Source: Atherix ibis
Taxonomy: Eukaryota; Arthropoda; Insecta; Diptera; Athericidae
DNA length: 64,000 bases
Reading direction: 5' to 3'
Assembly: GCA_958298945.1 (NCBI GenBank)
Contig: OY282606.1
Span: 53,519,920-53,583,919, forward strand
The translations under genes and the position numbers were made by a program. The notes under the pieces were generated by a model that saw only the letters and a program-made list of their open reading frames with translations, did no database searches and was not told where the DNA came from. Below are positions 41,481 through 54,279 of the stretch, piece after piece (within the stretch, counting starts at the first letter, position 1; each line of letters begins with the position of its first letter).

Positions 41481-43428
41481 CATCTTCCCAAAAAAATTTC
41501 AAAAATGTCATCTTCATCTTGTCGTATTCCCAAAAAAATTTAATTATGTAGCTTTTAGAATCACTGAATTAATTTTTTTTTAAATTAACGTGCATTGCGA
41601 AATTATATCCCCAATTAGAGGTCACCAAGTGGCAAACAATCTTACAACATTTCATTTAAAATCATTTAATTAGAATTGAAACAAATAGTCCACTGGAATT
41701 ATAAAATTAATTTTTAGACAACATATAACAATAAAGTCTAATGTATTCGTAGATTTGCTTTAATTTAATTTTAATCTAAAAAAAATTATAATAAATTTTA
41801 TTAGGTCTCTACGGGCGAGTTTATTTAAACCCAGTTTGTTATAGGCAATTTGTATGCGGAGCAGGAGCACGTTTTTACATAAAAATTATGTTCTGTCTTT
41901 TATTTTTAGTGGGAGCATTACATTAATGGAAATGTATGTATAAGGGTGCATTACAAGTACATACTTTTATGTTTTGTTCAAGTAGGTCATAGGAAGATTT
42001 TACGAGTATTAATGAAATATAATTACTTTTAGCTTGATCGAAGTGGACTTCTCGCAAATATATGATGAAACTGACTGTACTATGAATTCTCCAGCCATTC
42101 GGAACCGAACGAAAAAACAAATGCACTTAAGAGATTAAAATTCCGCAAACAAAAAGCTTCCACGGATTTGTTGAGTGATATGGTGAAACTGTGACGAGAG
42201 CGGAACTTTACAAACAGCAAAAAGCTTTTATGCCAAAGGATTTTCTATTCGGCTTCATTCTTGGGACAGTCTTAAACCGGAATTGTGTATTTGTCGCTTT
42301 CCGGTTCCATCATTTCGACAAAGTGCTACTGCGGTGAGAGATATTATATGAATCGTCAGGACTTTTCCTATTCCACGATTCCTTGGAACATTTTTCATTT
42401 TCAATATTTTACTTGGAATTTGTTGTTAGTTGGCATTTTTAATCAGAATTTTCAACTTTAAAATGACTACTAAAACATTCTATTAACCACAGTAATTTTA
42501 TATGGTTGCTTTATTTGATGTTTGTATAAAAAAATGGTTATTTTAATTGCTCTCTTTTTTTATGAAAATTATTTTTTCTCTTGCAATAAAAAAAACTCTA
42601 AAAAAACATAGAAACAAACGTTAATGTAACGATTCGTTTTAAATAAGTTTCTTTTACTTTATGATTTTTAATACAAAATTATTTTAGGATTTGCTAACAT
42701 TATCATTTTATGGTTAGTAAAAAAAGTCAACTTCTGCAAAAAAGAAAATCAATATTAACTAATGGTTTTGAAAAGGATGAAATTTAAATTTAAAAATATA
42801 AATGGAATTAGAATTTATATAATAATCTTATAGTTGTATGTGTGCATTCTTTTGTGGGCCGCGAAACTGAAACTATTTTAAAGTTCTTTACCTCAGTTAA
42901 AGTTGTCTGAAAATAAATAAGGGATGAAAAAAAATCAAAAAGAGAAATCATATAATTGTCTCCGTAATGATCAAAGAATGAAAGTATCCTAAAAATAAAA
43001 TATTAAGAAAAGAGTCAAAAAGAAATTGTGAAAAAAGGACCAAGAAAAGAAAAGTCCTTTTATTGCGAAAATGTTGTGAAAAACTTCTGTTCTGCCTTCA
43101 AAATAGAACATCTCAAAGAGTGAAATAATATCTTTGTTCAGTTAAGTATTTGATTTTTCTGTACGTTATTATTATTTCCGTATCTTTCCAAATTAAAAAT
43201 AGAGTGAAAATTTGTTTTTATATATTTTTTATCTGAGTTTTATTTTTTCGTTTCTTCTCATTCTACCCTTTATTCTCTTTCAATATTGCTTTTAAGTGAA
43301 ATACGAATGGAAGATAATTTTTGGATTTTGTTTCAACAAAAACAAATTGATAAATTCTACGGATCCTTTTGAAGAAAAAATATTTATTATTTTAAAATAA
43401 TCTTAAAGGTAACTGATTATTATATCTC
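41481..43428. other. AT-rich spacer, nothing recognised
   Basis: No supported frame or repeat. Confidence 0.5.
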
Positions 43429-44611
43429 CCAGGTGTAAAAGCTTAAATCCGCTGTTTTTTATTTAAAAAAAAACACATTTTCTTTAGACAATAGAAAACA
43501 AAAACAAATTTATTCAAATTACTTGCCCTCGCCAGCTACACATTTTTCCCATCTCTCGGGCAATTTGTGGATACCATGCCAAAAAAATTCATTCTCTTTC
43601 GAGGCAAACCACTCATCAAGCCATTTTCGGACGTCTTCGTAAGAATCGAAGTGCTGCTCAGCGAGCGCGTGGTCCATCGACGAAAACAGGTGGTAGTCGG
43701 AAGGGGCTAGGTCTGGTAAATAAGCGGATAAGGGTAGCACCTCCCAGTTGAGTGTCTCCAAGTAGTTTCGGACCATTTTTGACGTGTACGATGGTGCGTT
43801 GTCGTGGAGGAAAATTAGCTTGTCATGTCTTTGTTGATAATCCGTCCTTTTTATACTCAGAGAACGGTGCAATTTGATCAGTTGTTGGTGGTAGGGGTGG
43901 GCATTGACAGTTTAACCAGGTTTCAACATATCATAGTAGACCATACCCTGCTGATCCCACCAAACGCACAGCATCGTCTTCCGTCCGAAGCGATTTGGTC
44001 TTGGGGAAGATGTTGATGGTTGGCCGGGATCAACCCACGATTTCTTGCGTTTAAGATTCTTGAAATATATCCACTTTTTATCACCTGTCACAATCCGATG
44101 CAGGAACGACTTTATTTTTTGTCTGGCGAGCAGATTTTGCATGTGTTTTAGCGGCGCTCCATCTGCCTATCGTTCAATTCATGCGGCACCCATTTTCCGA
44201 TCTTTTCAATCTTCCCCATGCCACGCAAACTCATGGAAATGGCTAGTTGAGTAACACCCAATTGCTCCGCGATTGGGTATCGTCTTCGTTCAAAAGAGCC
44301 TACAATTAATGGTCCTCAACCTTCCTAGGCCGATTTTCGCGCTTATTGTCTTACAAGTTGAAATTGACGTCTTTGAACCGACAAAATCAATCTCGGCACA
44401 TTGTTTCCGATAAAGCACTATCAATATAAGCCTCCATAATCATTCGATGCGATTCGGCAGGCGATTTCTTTGGATTGAAGCGGAAAAGCAGAGCTTCCCG
44501 CATATTATGTTCTTTTTCTTTCACAAAACTGGACATGATTACCAAAGGAAAAATGTATGTTGTTGTACGCAATTGCTAACAATGTGCACTGAATAATGTT
44601 GACAAATGACA
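43429..44611 (-). mobile_element. Mos1-like mariner, copy 1C, one end lost
   Basis: The left end CCAGGTGTAAAAGCTTAAAT at 43429 lacks a flanking TA. The other side matches copy 1A through AATGTGCACTGAATAATGTT and stops at about 44611, so roughly 100 bp including the second inverted repeat are missing. Confidence 0.9.
43510..44536 (-). pseudogene. Mos1-like transposase, copy 1C, catalytic triad kept
   Basis: ATG at 44534-44536 (MSSFVKEKEHNMREALLF). The N-terminal domain shifts frame near 44390. A frame at 43912-44142 carries HRIVTGDKKWIYF (first Asp) and MLCVWWDQQGMVYYDMLKPG, ended by TAA. The same frame then continues with TVNAH and reaches 43519 with FLHDNAPSYTSKMV (second Asp) and LPDLAPSDYHLFSSM (third Asp), D-34-D spacing intact. 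A TAA replaces the Tyr codon in the terminal KYFE. Several single lesions separate it from an open frame. Confidence 0.9.
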
Positions 44612-45300
44612 CAGCCTAAATTAGTCGATTTATAAAATTCCATGCTATATGTACGGAGTTTTATTTCGTTTTCAAATAAATTTATTTCGTTTCAATAACG
44701 CAAAATCTCGAATATCACCCTATTATCAAAATACTGGATTTTCATATGCAGAAGTTCGAGGTTTGTTTTCTTCTTACAAAAATAACTTTATTATCCATTG
44801 TAAGCCATTGACAATGTAAGTTCAGATAATATTTTTGCTTTTATCTTTTACACAAGTGGAGAGACATTCATATGATAGAGCCGAATTATAAGTTATATTC
44901 TTTCACAAAAGTCCTGCTCGAAAATGTTCGATGCAACATAATAAATCTATTAAGCTATAATCTAAATTTTCAATGACAAATATTTAGAAAATACTAAAGT
45001 TATTTTTCATTATTCTTGCAACAAAATATATAAAAGATGTTTTTTTTTCTTTTCGATATAATTGTATATATTGTCACCAAATATTATTGATTCTAAAAAT
45101 AGTTAATAAATTTTTCTGAACTTAACGGTTGTAGAGCTGTTAAAAGTTTTTTTTATTTTTATATTATTTTTAGTAATATTAGAATATTATTATTTATCAT
45201 AAAATTATATCCATTAAGGATATTATATGGGTTCAAAAGTTTAATATAATTTATATAAAACATTAAATTGAATATCATTTGAGGACTTATCAAAAAGTAA
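44612..45300. other. AT-rich spacer, nothing recognised
   Basis: No supported frame. Confidence 0.5.
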
Positions 45301-45429
45301 GCATTTAGTTGGACCTTTTATGGTTAAATAATAATATATTAATACACTTCTTTTTATTTGGAAAAAGATCATCATAGTTTGTCTGAATGTGTAACATGTA
45401 CCACACTTTACATATTAATAACTTTCTTA

Positions 45430-46108
45430 CGACAAATGATAGGTTAGGGCTGTACCTTAATTGATAATTAATTTGGACCCCTAAGAGTATGTACTTTACA
45501 GTAACCACTTTCTCAGGCAATATCTGCCACTCATACTTATATCAGTTAGTAGCACGATTGCACAGTGTAACATCAATGTCACTCTGCCCATTCGGTCCGC
45601 TGAAAGTATACCATTCACTTGACACATTTATTACGTTCTTATCACTGGCCAGAATCCAATCCTCAATTTGCTTGCCCCTCTCACAACATGGCTGGTCAGT
45701 GTATCACCTCAGCCGAACGTCCACACCTAGCCATCATAGTGTCTATCTGAAAAAGGCCCATCGCAGGTATGGGCCTATTTCAGAGCTAACCTTACAATAC
45801 ACCGAGACAGCGTAAAGCTCTATGCTCCCCTTCTTCAACTATACGCATGCACCAAGTTCATTGCAGCACTCATCTACTCTCACTACATCCACGCCCACTC
45901 CAACAACAGCGACGGCTGAGTCAATTTTAACCGCGGATCTGGTACTGGTGAAAGTCCTAACGGATCTTCCCAATCCGCATACTGATCCACCATAAGAGTA
46001 TGGTTCTTCGATCAGTGAAACATCCACCCCATTCCCACATATATACACACTCAACTCATTCATAGCTGCAGCAGACCCATTTCCATTTATTTGTATGCAC
46101 CTTATCAT
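45430..46108 (-). pseudogene. R1-clade ORF2, endonuclease domain only
   Basis: ATG at 46106-46108 comes one base after the ORF1 stop (TAGGATG). It starts MIRCIQINGNGSAAAMNELS and continues VSLIEEPYSYGGSVCGL, the R1-type AP endonuclease start (Asn in QINGNG, Glu in IEEPY). The first frame stops near 45839. After frame changes the run ILASDKNVINVSSEWYTFSG and GPNGQSDIDVTLCNRATN near 45500-45660 gives the later endonuclease block with the SDIDVT motif of R1 elements. The domain would nick a specific or preferred target; R1 itself cuts 28S rDNA, but nothing here shows the target of this one. Confidence 0.8.
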
Positions 46109-46109
46109 C

Positions 46110-47090
46110 CTAGGCAACGATTCTCATTCTCTCTCTCTCACACAGTCTGACGTACACAGGGCAATCCTCAGACGTTACTGAGTACGTAGCCGGAAAACCC
46201 AGCAGATGACAGTTACGGGAACACTCTACGTTCGGGTATTTACGAGCTAGATCTTTACCGCCACCACACCTACTGCAAAGCCTTCCAGCCCCCCTACATT
46301 TATCTTGGAGGTGACCAAAATCTAGGCAGCCGTGTCTCCTTCGTGCCAATTCGTATTTACAAATTGGTAGGCACACCCACCCCACAAACGCTTGCCTCTC
46401 ACTCAACATTTTTTCCTTAGCTTTAGCACTTACCTCCATTACGACCATGTGCTTACCGTCTTTTGCGGTCGTCCTTCTAAGCACCGACACTTCCTTCTCT
46501 GCTTCCTCTGCAATACCTCTCATATTTTTTCCCTTCAGCTGCTGCACGAGCTCCCTCGCCCTCTTAGGCGCACTTATCACCAAACCAGCATTAGCCAGAT
46601 CAGCTGACTCAGCAACTCGGCGCAGCTCGCCACTATTGCAGACCTCCACCGACATGCCCACCTTCAGCCGGCGTACAGCACGGACGCGCACTTCCGCCAG
46701 TGACTTTCCCGCCTCCAATACTCTCTTCTTGACCTCGTCTGTGGCACACCCGCAGCAGCGGCTTTCACCACAAGCGCGTACGTTTGTGCCGCTTGAGGCA
46801 GCAAGGTACCAGCTTCCTCGGCCTTACGATAAGCCGTGGCACAATCCAAGGATTCGCTGATACGGCTGCTGGTGCAGTGGTGGCGGCTAGCCCCCCCCCC
46901 CCCCCCCCCGTAACGGATGAGCGCTGCGACTGCCCGTCGCAGTAGCAGCAATGTATGGGGACGGAGTGACCGTTGCCAAGCCCTCCAGCCTGCCATTGAG
47001 GTAGGCAACCTCCGATTCCAATGTGGACACAGCATCATCCACATCGCCCATTTCGAGCAGCACAGCGGCAATCTGCTCCGCTATTACTAT
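46110..47090 (-). pseudogene. R1-clade ORF1 with CCHC-type zinc knuckles
   Basis: The C-terminal two thirds are open from about 46718 to TAG at 46110-46112. It reads LAEVRVRAVRRLKVGMSVEV, HMVVMEVSAKAKEKM, then the knuckle region CLDFGHLQDKC, LCSRCGG and CSRNCHLLGFPATYSVTSED, in which some expected Cys/His are changed (RHGC for CYRC). Upstream to about 47090 the reading continues in another frame with VAYLNGRLEGLATV, broken at a 19-base C run (46891-46909). ORF1 would bind element RNA. Ala- and Arg-rich composition follows the high GC. Confidence 0.82.
46891..46909. repeat. Homopolymer of 19 C
   Basis: Uninterrupted C run on the plus strand (poly-G in the R1 ORF1 sense) where the coding frame is lost. 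Rare in such an AT-rich region. Confidence 0.9.
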
Positions 47091-47110
47091 TATATTCCTT
47101 AGAGGTTTGT

Positions 47111-49028
47111 TCCAGCTTTTCGTAAGTCAAACTCGCAGATTCACCAAATTTAACACAAAATTTGATGGCGCATCATTGTTCCAAATTTCGTCGTTCAATT
47201 TTTCGTAGTATAATACAAAAGCAAAAATTTACTTATCCACACTCTATAGAGTCGCCTAGTTATCGGACGAGGCTTAAGTACTGCACGCATAGGAAAGACT
47301 ATCATATAAGAGAAAAATTCCATAGTATTACAAGATCACTCTCTAATGCCACTCTTATGCTGTGAAAAAAAAACTTTGTCTTTGTTATAATTTTTGATCA
47401 GTTTTAAATTTATGTATAATGTTAAAACTTGAATGGAAAAATAAATTATCAATGAAATATCGAATAAATTAATTTTAACTAATCTTAACAATTCAGATTT
47501 AAAAGTATTTTACCATAGACTAGAAAAATAATTACTAAATAAATCTTATTTATTGCAAGTGAAAATTAAGTAAGTCAAATAATTTTACGTAATCACTGAA
47601 ACTAACAAAGATGAAAGAAATTTTCGTAAATAAAAGACTTTATAAGAAATCTATCTAACATACACATATAAGAGATTCAAGAATATTCAGACCATCATCA
47701 CTTTAAGACTTTAATACGCATACCGATAAGAGATGCCGGAATGGCATAATCTTTATTGCTTCGTATATGTTTGAATGTGTGAGAGTAAAACTTTCCAATT
47801 ATTATGAATTATTACGTCAATGTAACAAATACAAATGCAATAATCGAGTTATTATTCATCACAATTGTAAGTGCAATATCTACGGGATTACCCAGAGTTG
47901 AAGTCGACAGCTCTTAAACTAGAATCGCAACCGAACTGTGAAATAACATTTTCGTAATATGTGCGCCCTGTTACTACTCCTGGTAGTACTCGTATTATAT
48001 GTGAAGTCTAGGTAAGAACGGAAAACCTTATTAAGCTTAGTGCATAGTGGCGATATCCGTAGAATTTGAATTGCAAGTTTCCAACAACACACTGAATACT
48101 GAAAGCTGGGAGACCGAAGTCAGAAGCTGGAACCAAAAGCTGGTAAACTGTGAAATTTATACCACTCGCACAGACTGCGGACTGAAGGCGTCCCCAGTAG
48201 TAGGAATTAGACAATTGAGGTTTACTAGACGAATGCAGCTGATAAAATTTTACCAGACGACTGTGTACTATAATCTATGAAAATGAAAACTGAGAACTGA
48301 AAATTGCCAATCCAATGTAAGCGAAAATCGATTCAGGATGATAAACGGATTTCTGAATATAGTTCAAGGAAGGAAGCTATACAGAACGAAACTGAATTCT
48401 TTTTGTAATCGGCCTTAGGTGAACTATTTTAATTCAAATGGTAGCCATGTGAGCAAATTCCATTGTTTTCTCATTCACTTATAATTATTTTATGTCTCCA
48501 TGTCCTGTAAAATTGTTAGAAAGGATTGCCAGCATCATGTTATTTTCAAATTACACTCGTATCGAATTCACTTAGCCAACTCTGATTCAATCTCTGTGTT
48601 TATAGTCATTCGTAATAATAACTACAATCGTATTTAAAATAGTCGAATATATGTGTATAAAGCACTTTCAAAGAGGCAGAAGTGATGCAAGGGAATAAAA
48701 GCACTTAATAGTTAATGGAATTATTTTGTTGCATAACTTGTATACGTTTTATAAAACCAAAAACAAAACAACAAAAATATATTACAATATTTCTGGTTCA
48801 CATACGAGTGTACTCGTATAGTGAAACATTCACAACTGCAACTTTATAATCTTCTACAATTTTCCAATTTCCTTTCCATTCGAATCTGCACATTTTGTGA
48901 GTATTGTATATTTGTATACCATACATTATATTGTGCCAGTATTTGTATAGAAGTATTTAGCTATACTGCAAACACAGATATATTCACTTATAGTAAGATA
49001 ATCTTTAAAACCATACTTCTACTCTACA
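47111..49028. other. AT-rich spacer, nothing recognised
   Basis: A 77-codon plus-strand frame at 48047-48280 has no recognisable family. Confidence 0.5.
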
Positions 49029-49030
49029 TA

Positions 49031-50293
49031 CCACCTTGATCAAAAAGTTACCGGAATTTATTCAGAAAATTAAAAATAAAAGTTTATTCATCTAAATCTA
49101 TATTGTCCCCTTCAAAGTAATCCCCATAAACTTTAACACACTTATGCCAACGATTGATCCAATCCTCGAGACATTTTTTATATTCGGTTTTCGGTATGTC
49201 CATCAGTGCTTCCAGCGATTTTTCCATTACTTCCTCTCTAGTTTTTTAATAGTTTTTTAACTCGATTGAACAGAAAGAAGTCACAGAGAGCCAAATCAGG
49301 TGAATTTGTTGGTTGTTGGATGGTATTTGTTGCATTTTTTTCGTCAAATTAAGAATAATGGCACTGTGCGACGGTGCGTTATCATGGTGCAAAATCCACG
49401 AGTTTTCTTCCCACAATTCTGGTCTCTTTCGGCGAATTGCTTCACCCAACCGTCTCATAACGCCCAAATAATACTCTTTGTTTACTGTCCGGCCTTCTGG
49501 CAAAAATTCATGATGCACTACACCGTTGTAATCCATGAAAACCGTGAGCATTGCCTTCTTTTTTGACTGAAAACGACGTTGTTTTTTTGGTCTGGGCTCA
49601 TTTGGTGAACGCCATTCACTTGCCTGATATCTGGATTGCGTGTGGTACTCATAAACCCACGTCTCGTCTCCAGTAATGATCCTTTTGTTGAATGTGGGAT
49701 CGGATTCAGCCTAGCAAATCATGTCTTTTGCGACGTCAACACGATCTCTTTTTTGCATGAAATTGAGGTCTTTTGGCAGCAACTTTACTGCTACACGACG
49801 GAAAACCAAATCATTAACCAAAATGTCTTGGACGGATCCATAGGCATTGTTCAAGTCCTCCGCTATCTCTCTGATGGTTAATTTGCGGTTATTGAGTAAC
49901 ATTTCTTCTATTTTATCAATGTTTTCGTCGGCTTTCGATGTCGATGGTCTGCCACTGCGTTCATCATCTTCGATTGACTCACGACCACTTTTGAACCGCT
50001 CGTGCCACTGGTAAACGACCGTTTTCTTTAGAGAATCGTTGCCAAAACACTTTTCCAACATTTCCAACATTCGCGCACCATTAAATCCGTTTTTTATGCA
50101 AAATTTAATACAAGTTCGTTGTTGCAAATTTAAATCGATTTCTAAAATTGCAAAAAATCGCCAACACACATAACTTTTGCAAAGGTCAAGCTATGACGCT
50201 AAGATTTAGAGGGAATATCAACAACAGATGTACCAACTTAAAAAAAACAGAACTCAAATCGGAACGATGGGAGCGCCACACATATAGCGGTGG
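49031..50293 (-). mobile_element. Family 6 mariner, full length
   Basis: TA at 49029-49030, left end CCACCTTGATCAAAAAGTTA; right end GCGGTGG up to 50293, then TA at 50294-50295. Beyond the first five bases the two ends are poorly matched. 1263 bp. Confidence 0.85.
49084..50169 (-). pseudogene. Family 6 mariner transposase, few lesions
   Basis: Two N-terminal DNA-binding domains are intact (RTCIKFCIKNGFNGARMLEM, VYQWHERFKSGRESIEDDE, then KLTIREIAEDLNNAYGSVQD). The expected initiator Met before the first domain is not seen; the frame simply opens from 50169 with GTG. A TAG at 49711-49713 follows DVAKDMIC, after which the same frame carries the first Asp in RIITGDETWVYEY and GVVHHEFLPEGRTVNKEYY, then WILHHDNAPSHSAII (second Asp). 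One frameshift puts SPDLALCDFFLF (third Asp) in another frame, and the frame returns for EDWINRWHKC and GDYFEGDNIDLDE with TAA at 49084-49086. Confidence 0.88.
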
Positions 50294-50295
50294 TA

Positions 50296-51262
50296 TATCT
50301 ACGGATTTGCTTTAACGTAATAGAATGGGTTACTGGTATCGATTTCATATTATCTTTAATATAGAAAACTTTATTTCCCTAGTACCCATCTTCGTTTAAA
50401 ATTATAACAATTATTTTAATTGATCTTACTTGTAAGCTGTTGTCTTTAAAAATTATTGATTTGTAATTTTTTTTAAAAATTAAATTATGTTTTATATGTT
50501 TTTAACCTATTTTAGCTAATTATATATGGAATTATATATTTTGAGGGTTCTTTTTAAGAGGATTAAACTTTTTAATTTAATAAAAACATGAAACGAAAAA
50601 TTAAATTTTTTTTAAAGAAGTTCATCCGATCCGCACAATTTTTTAAAAGCTTTTTTAAATAAATCTGCCTCAATCGTTAATACATTATAACACAAGACTT
50701 TACATAAGAAATAATCGAGGAGTGGCACATCGCACAATCTTAGAGGCCTATAGAATTGTGTTTTCAATAAATAGCTGATTTTATGCGATATATCGGCAGA
50801 AGCGTTATCCTACGGCAATACCGTTCGGGTCTATGTTTGATCACATGTCGTTAGGGTCTATGTTTGTCATATTTAAAAAAAATAATAGTTAATGATGACA
50901 CGCTATTGCAGGAAATTGACACTGATCTGAGTTTCAGTATTATTCCGGAATAAAAACATATTCCTGCGTATAAACCACACTAAATAGTCTTTTTTCTTAC
51001 GAAATGATTGTTTTCTTTTTAAAACTTATTAAAAAAATAGTGAACCCAGAAAAAATCACATCACTTTTATTTTGCAATAAAACTGCTTCGCTGCGTAACA
51101 TTGACATATAAATAGACGAGAAGTTAGTTTCGAAATTAATGCGAATTATTTTTTTAAACGATAAATGGCAAACTATACCGACTAAAAACATAAACAAATT
51201 TTATAGCTGAAAGCAGGCTTTGCATATCAGAGGCTATTTTAAGATATTTAACCAAATACGCA
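50296..51262. other. AT-rich spacer, nothing recognised
   Basis: No supported frame. Confidence 0.5.
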
Positions 51263-51263
51263 T

Positions 51264-52390
51264 TTTTTTTATTTAGTTAGGATAAACGGGAGCGAAATTT
51301 TTGATAGAGGAAAATGCACAGGTCCTGAACAAAAGGAACATTTAGATTATGATGTATTACATTGTTACAAACATAAAAGGGTCCATCAACAATTTTATGG
51401 AGGATTTTGGATTGTAAGGCCTGGACGCGATAGGAATTGGAACGTTTCGTTGAACCCCTAAGTTCAATTCCATATGTCCAAATTGGTTTTATAATTGAAT
51501 CGTAGATTAGAAGTTTACTTTTGCTTGTTAGGTTCGACCGTTCGTCAAGAAGTCTAAGAAGTTGTAGGTAACGTCTGTTAGCTTCAACTCTTTTTAGTCT
51601 AGTATGTGGGCAAAGTACCAAATAACGTACTTTATCATATGGGATTGTTAATTATTGGAAGCTATGTCATGATTTGTATGGGTAGCAATTATGGCCGTTT
51701 CATCTGCATAAGAAGCAATGATAGTATTAGGATCAGATGGGATGTCATAAATATTATATAAAATGGGACCAATAATACTGCCTTGTGGGACTCCGGCTAG
51801 AGCAGGATATATTTCCGAGGATTCTGAGTTAATTGCAAGTTGGAAATGACGTTGAAAGGACATGAAGGTACTATGTTGAAGACAGAAAGCTTTTGATTTT
51901 TCCAGAGGAGTACAGGATGGCACACACGATCAAAAGCTTAGGAAATATGTAAAAATGCTCCTTGGCAATACTCTTTTCTCTCAAGAGATGATAAAATATG
52001 ATCAACAATGCGCTGGCATTGCTGGATAGTGGAGTGTTCAGATCGGAAACCAAATTGGTGATAAGGAATAAGTTTTTTATTACTTAGAACTGGATAGAGT
52101 CGTTTTAATAGGAGTTTTTCAAATATTTTACCAAGAATTAGTAGAAGGTTGATAGGCTAATATGAAGAAGGAGAATTAATGGGTTTACTTGGTTTAGCCA
52201 TCATTTTAATGACAGTAAATTTCCAGAGTAAAGGAAAATAAGTTGTGCGGAGGATACTACCATATTAAGAATGTATATAATTAAAACTAAAGCTTTTCGG
52301 GAAATTTGCTTCAGAATAGAAGCTGTTATTATATCATAACCAGGAAATTTTTTATTGGGAAAAATACGCCTTATTATTTAATTTGCATTG
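51264..52390 (-). mobile_element. Jockey-clade element, 5'-truncated copy
   Basis: Minus strand, reading down: SYRPI-type block near 52140-52200, GVPQGSIIGPILYNIYDIPS and IASYADETAI (catalytic YADD kept) at about 51690-51810, then RLKRVEANRRYLQLLRLLDE and LLIYDSIIKPIWTYGIELRG at 51430-51610, and FVQDLCIFLYQKFRSRL at the low end. It is truncated both 5' (near 52390) and just short of the ORF end. Closest relative in the window is the copy at 15536-16955. Two frames of 91 and 114 codons remain open. Confidence 0.82.
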
Positions 52391-53338
52391 ATACAAATTC
52401 AGTTTTGTGCTAGATGTACTAATGCGTTTATCTTAAGATTCAAAGTATTTTTGAAGCAATAATTGAAAAATATAATATCATTTATTAATTGTAATTATCA
52501 CAAAACTCTTTTCCTTTAAATTTAATATGGCTAATTTTATTCTTAGTCATCTCAATTCATGTCTTCAAGACAAAAATGTTAGATTAACAAAATTAAAATT
52601 GAACTTCATAATAAGGGTCATAATCAATGAGCACTTATTTTTATTTTAATAAAGAACCATTTCCAAAAAAAAAATTAGGATAAAAGATTTGAATGAAAAC
52701 TCTTCTTACTATAAAAATTTCTATTTTTATAATCGCATTACTAATAATATGCCTAAGGAATTTTAGGTGCTCGTTAATTATGGCCCAAGATTATTATAAA
52801 TTAATAAATTGCCTACTAAAATTCAAAACTGGTATATTTATCGTTTAAAATGATTTTAATTTTTTGTGAAAGACTAATTTCAACTAATTTATATATAATA
52901 GAAGAACTAAAAATTCTCATTTACTTTACAGTAAAGACGCCCACTTGATAAAAAGTCTATTTAACTTAATAGGTTGTCAAGTTCTTCAGTTCAATTACTG
53001 ATAATTTAAAATCTTGTGCTAATAAATTTTTCCGCTTTTAAAATATATTTTAATAGTAAAGTTAAAATTATTACTTATATAATTTTACAACAATAATTAA
53101 ATGGCGGAGAAAATACCTCAAAAAGCCATCAACCATTAGAAATACGGAAGTATTAATATCAGATTTTGGACCGATCATCCGCTGAGCGAAGACCAAAACA
53201 TGATCTTGAAATCGATACAAATGTAATTAGAACATTTATAAAAAAAAGCCCCATATTCCGAAGGGAATCTTCAAAAATAAATAAAAATATATACTGATTA
53301 ATTAGTAGAATAAGATCTTTATTATAACCAAAAATGTT
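52391..53338. other. AT-rich spacer, nothing recognised
   Basis: No supported frame. Confidence 0.5.
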
Positions 53339-53339
53339 T

Positions 53340-53420
53340 CACAAATCATCATCAACCTGAGGGAAGTGGGGAAATGGTATAAGCCTGCTGAATCAAATAA
53401 TTCCGGATGTCTCGGTCACT
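53340..53420 (-). mobile_element. RTE-like relic, C-terminal tail
   Basis: On the minus strand CCGAGACATCCGGAATTATT and TTGATTCAGCAGGC match the tail of the RTE relic at 4515-4935 (CCGAGATGTCTGGAGTTCTT, TAATTCAGCAGGC). It is the downstream continuation of 54280-54560. Confidence 0.5.
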
Positions 53421-54279
53421 CGATAAGTTCGATTAGTTTGTTGAGCTTTGATTACAGCGTGCGTCTAACACATTCACCGAAAGATGAAATTTCCTCTATT
53501 TTGCGCGTCTGACAGTGTCATATATTCGCCTAGCAGTTTGACTTACGAGCGTGCATGGGATTGTACAGGTTTACGCAAGCAAAACGCGTGCATTGAACGA
53601 GCAGTCTAATCACAGTGAAATCACTTTTGCGAGACACGAGCAATTTACGCTATCAAAAAGAAATTTAAACATGCTGAAAAATATTTTTGATCGTGCAAAT
53701 GGTTTGATTTGTGAATTCTCTAATTGGGTACTGTTGCTCTTATTTAATTTACTTTATCTTACAAATGAAGTTTTCACATTCATTTATTAATTTCATTAAA
53801 CATTTTAAATTTTATTTTAACATTTAATTCAATATTAATTTCAACATTGATAATTCATGTTCCACCGGCACTATCTTCTAATTAAACTTGCTTATAAATT
53901 TACACGCAAACGATTTTTTTACTATACATTACACTACCCTTTTTTTTTAAATATATATTAGGTTATTTCACTTTTATATAATAAATATTAGAGTCATAAA
54001 TCAAATAAAATTTTTCATATATAAAATAAATACGAAAGAATGAATATGAAGGCACATAGTAAATATGGCAAGTGTCAAATGTCAAAATAAACGATGCGCA
54101 AATGGCGTGTTCGCAATCATATAAACATTGTGCAAGCCACGCGCAAGCATAGTGCAATCACACGATCAGTGGCAAGCTGTTCGTAGAATTAAACGATTTG
54201 ACAGCTAATCATTTGCAGGAGAAAATCATGCATTCGATGAATGATGTAATCTAAGCTTTAGGCACAACAACCTTTTCAT
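53421..54279. other. Segment separating two parts of the RTE relic
   Basis: In the homologous relic at 4515-4935 the flanking blocks are only about 200 bp apart, so some 800 bp here is probably a later insertion. It contains no recognised gene; an AT-rich middle is flanked by GC-richer borders (CGCGTGCATTG near 53586, CACGCGCAAGC near 54137). I could not define ends. Confidence 0.35.

Larger units (their letters stand above)
45305..47110 (-). mobile_element. R1-clade non-LTR retrotransposon, 3'-truncated relic
   Basis: Distinctly GC-rich island in an AT-rich setting. Minus strand holds ORF1 and the first third of ORF2 (endonuclease). The reverse transcriptase is missing; similarity stops near 45420. 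No ends or target duplication found. Confidence 0.85.

Noticed and set aside
42550..43260. Purine-rich stretch as a regulatory or splicing signal
   Set aside because: Irregular A/G runs without repeat unit or neighbouring gene.
46447..46860. 137-codon plus-strand frame, Ser/Ala/Leu-rich
   Set aside because: Antisense shadow of R1 ORF1, whose zinc-knuckle frame on the minus strand explains the region.
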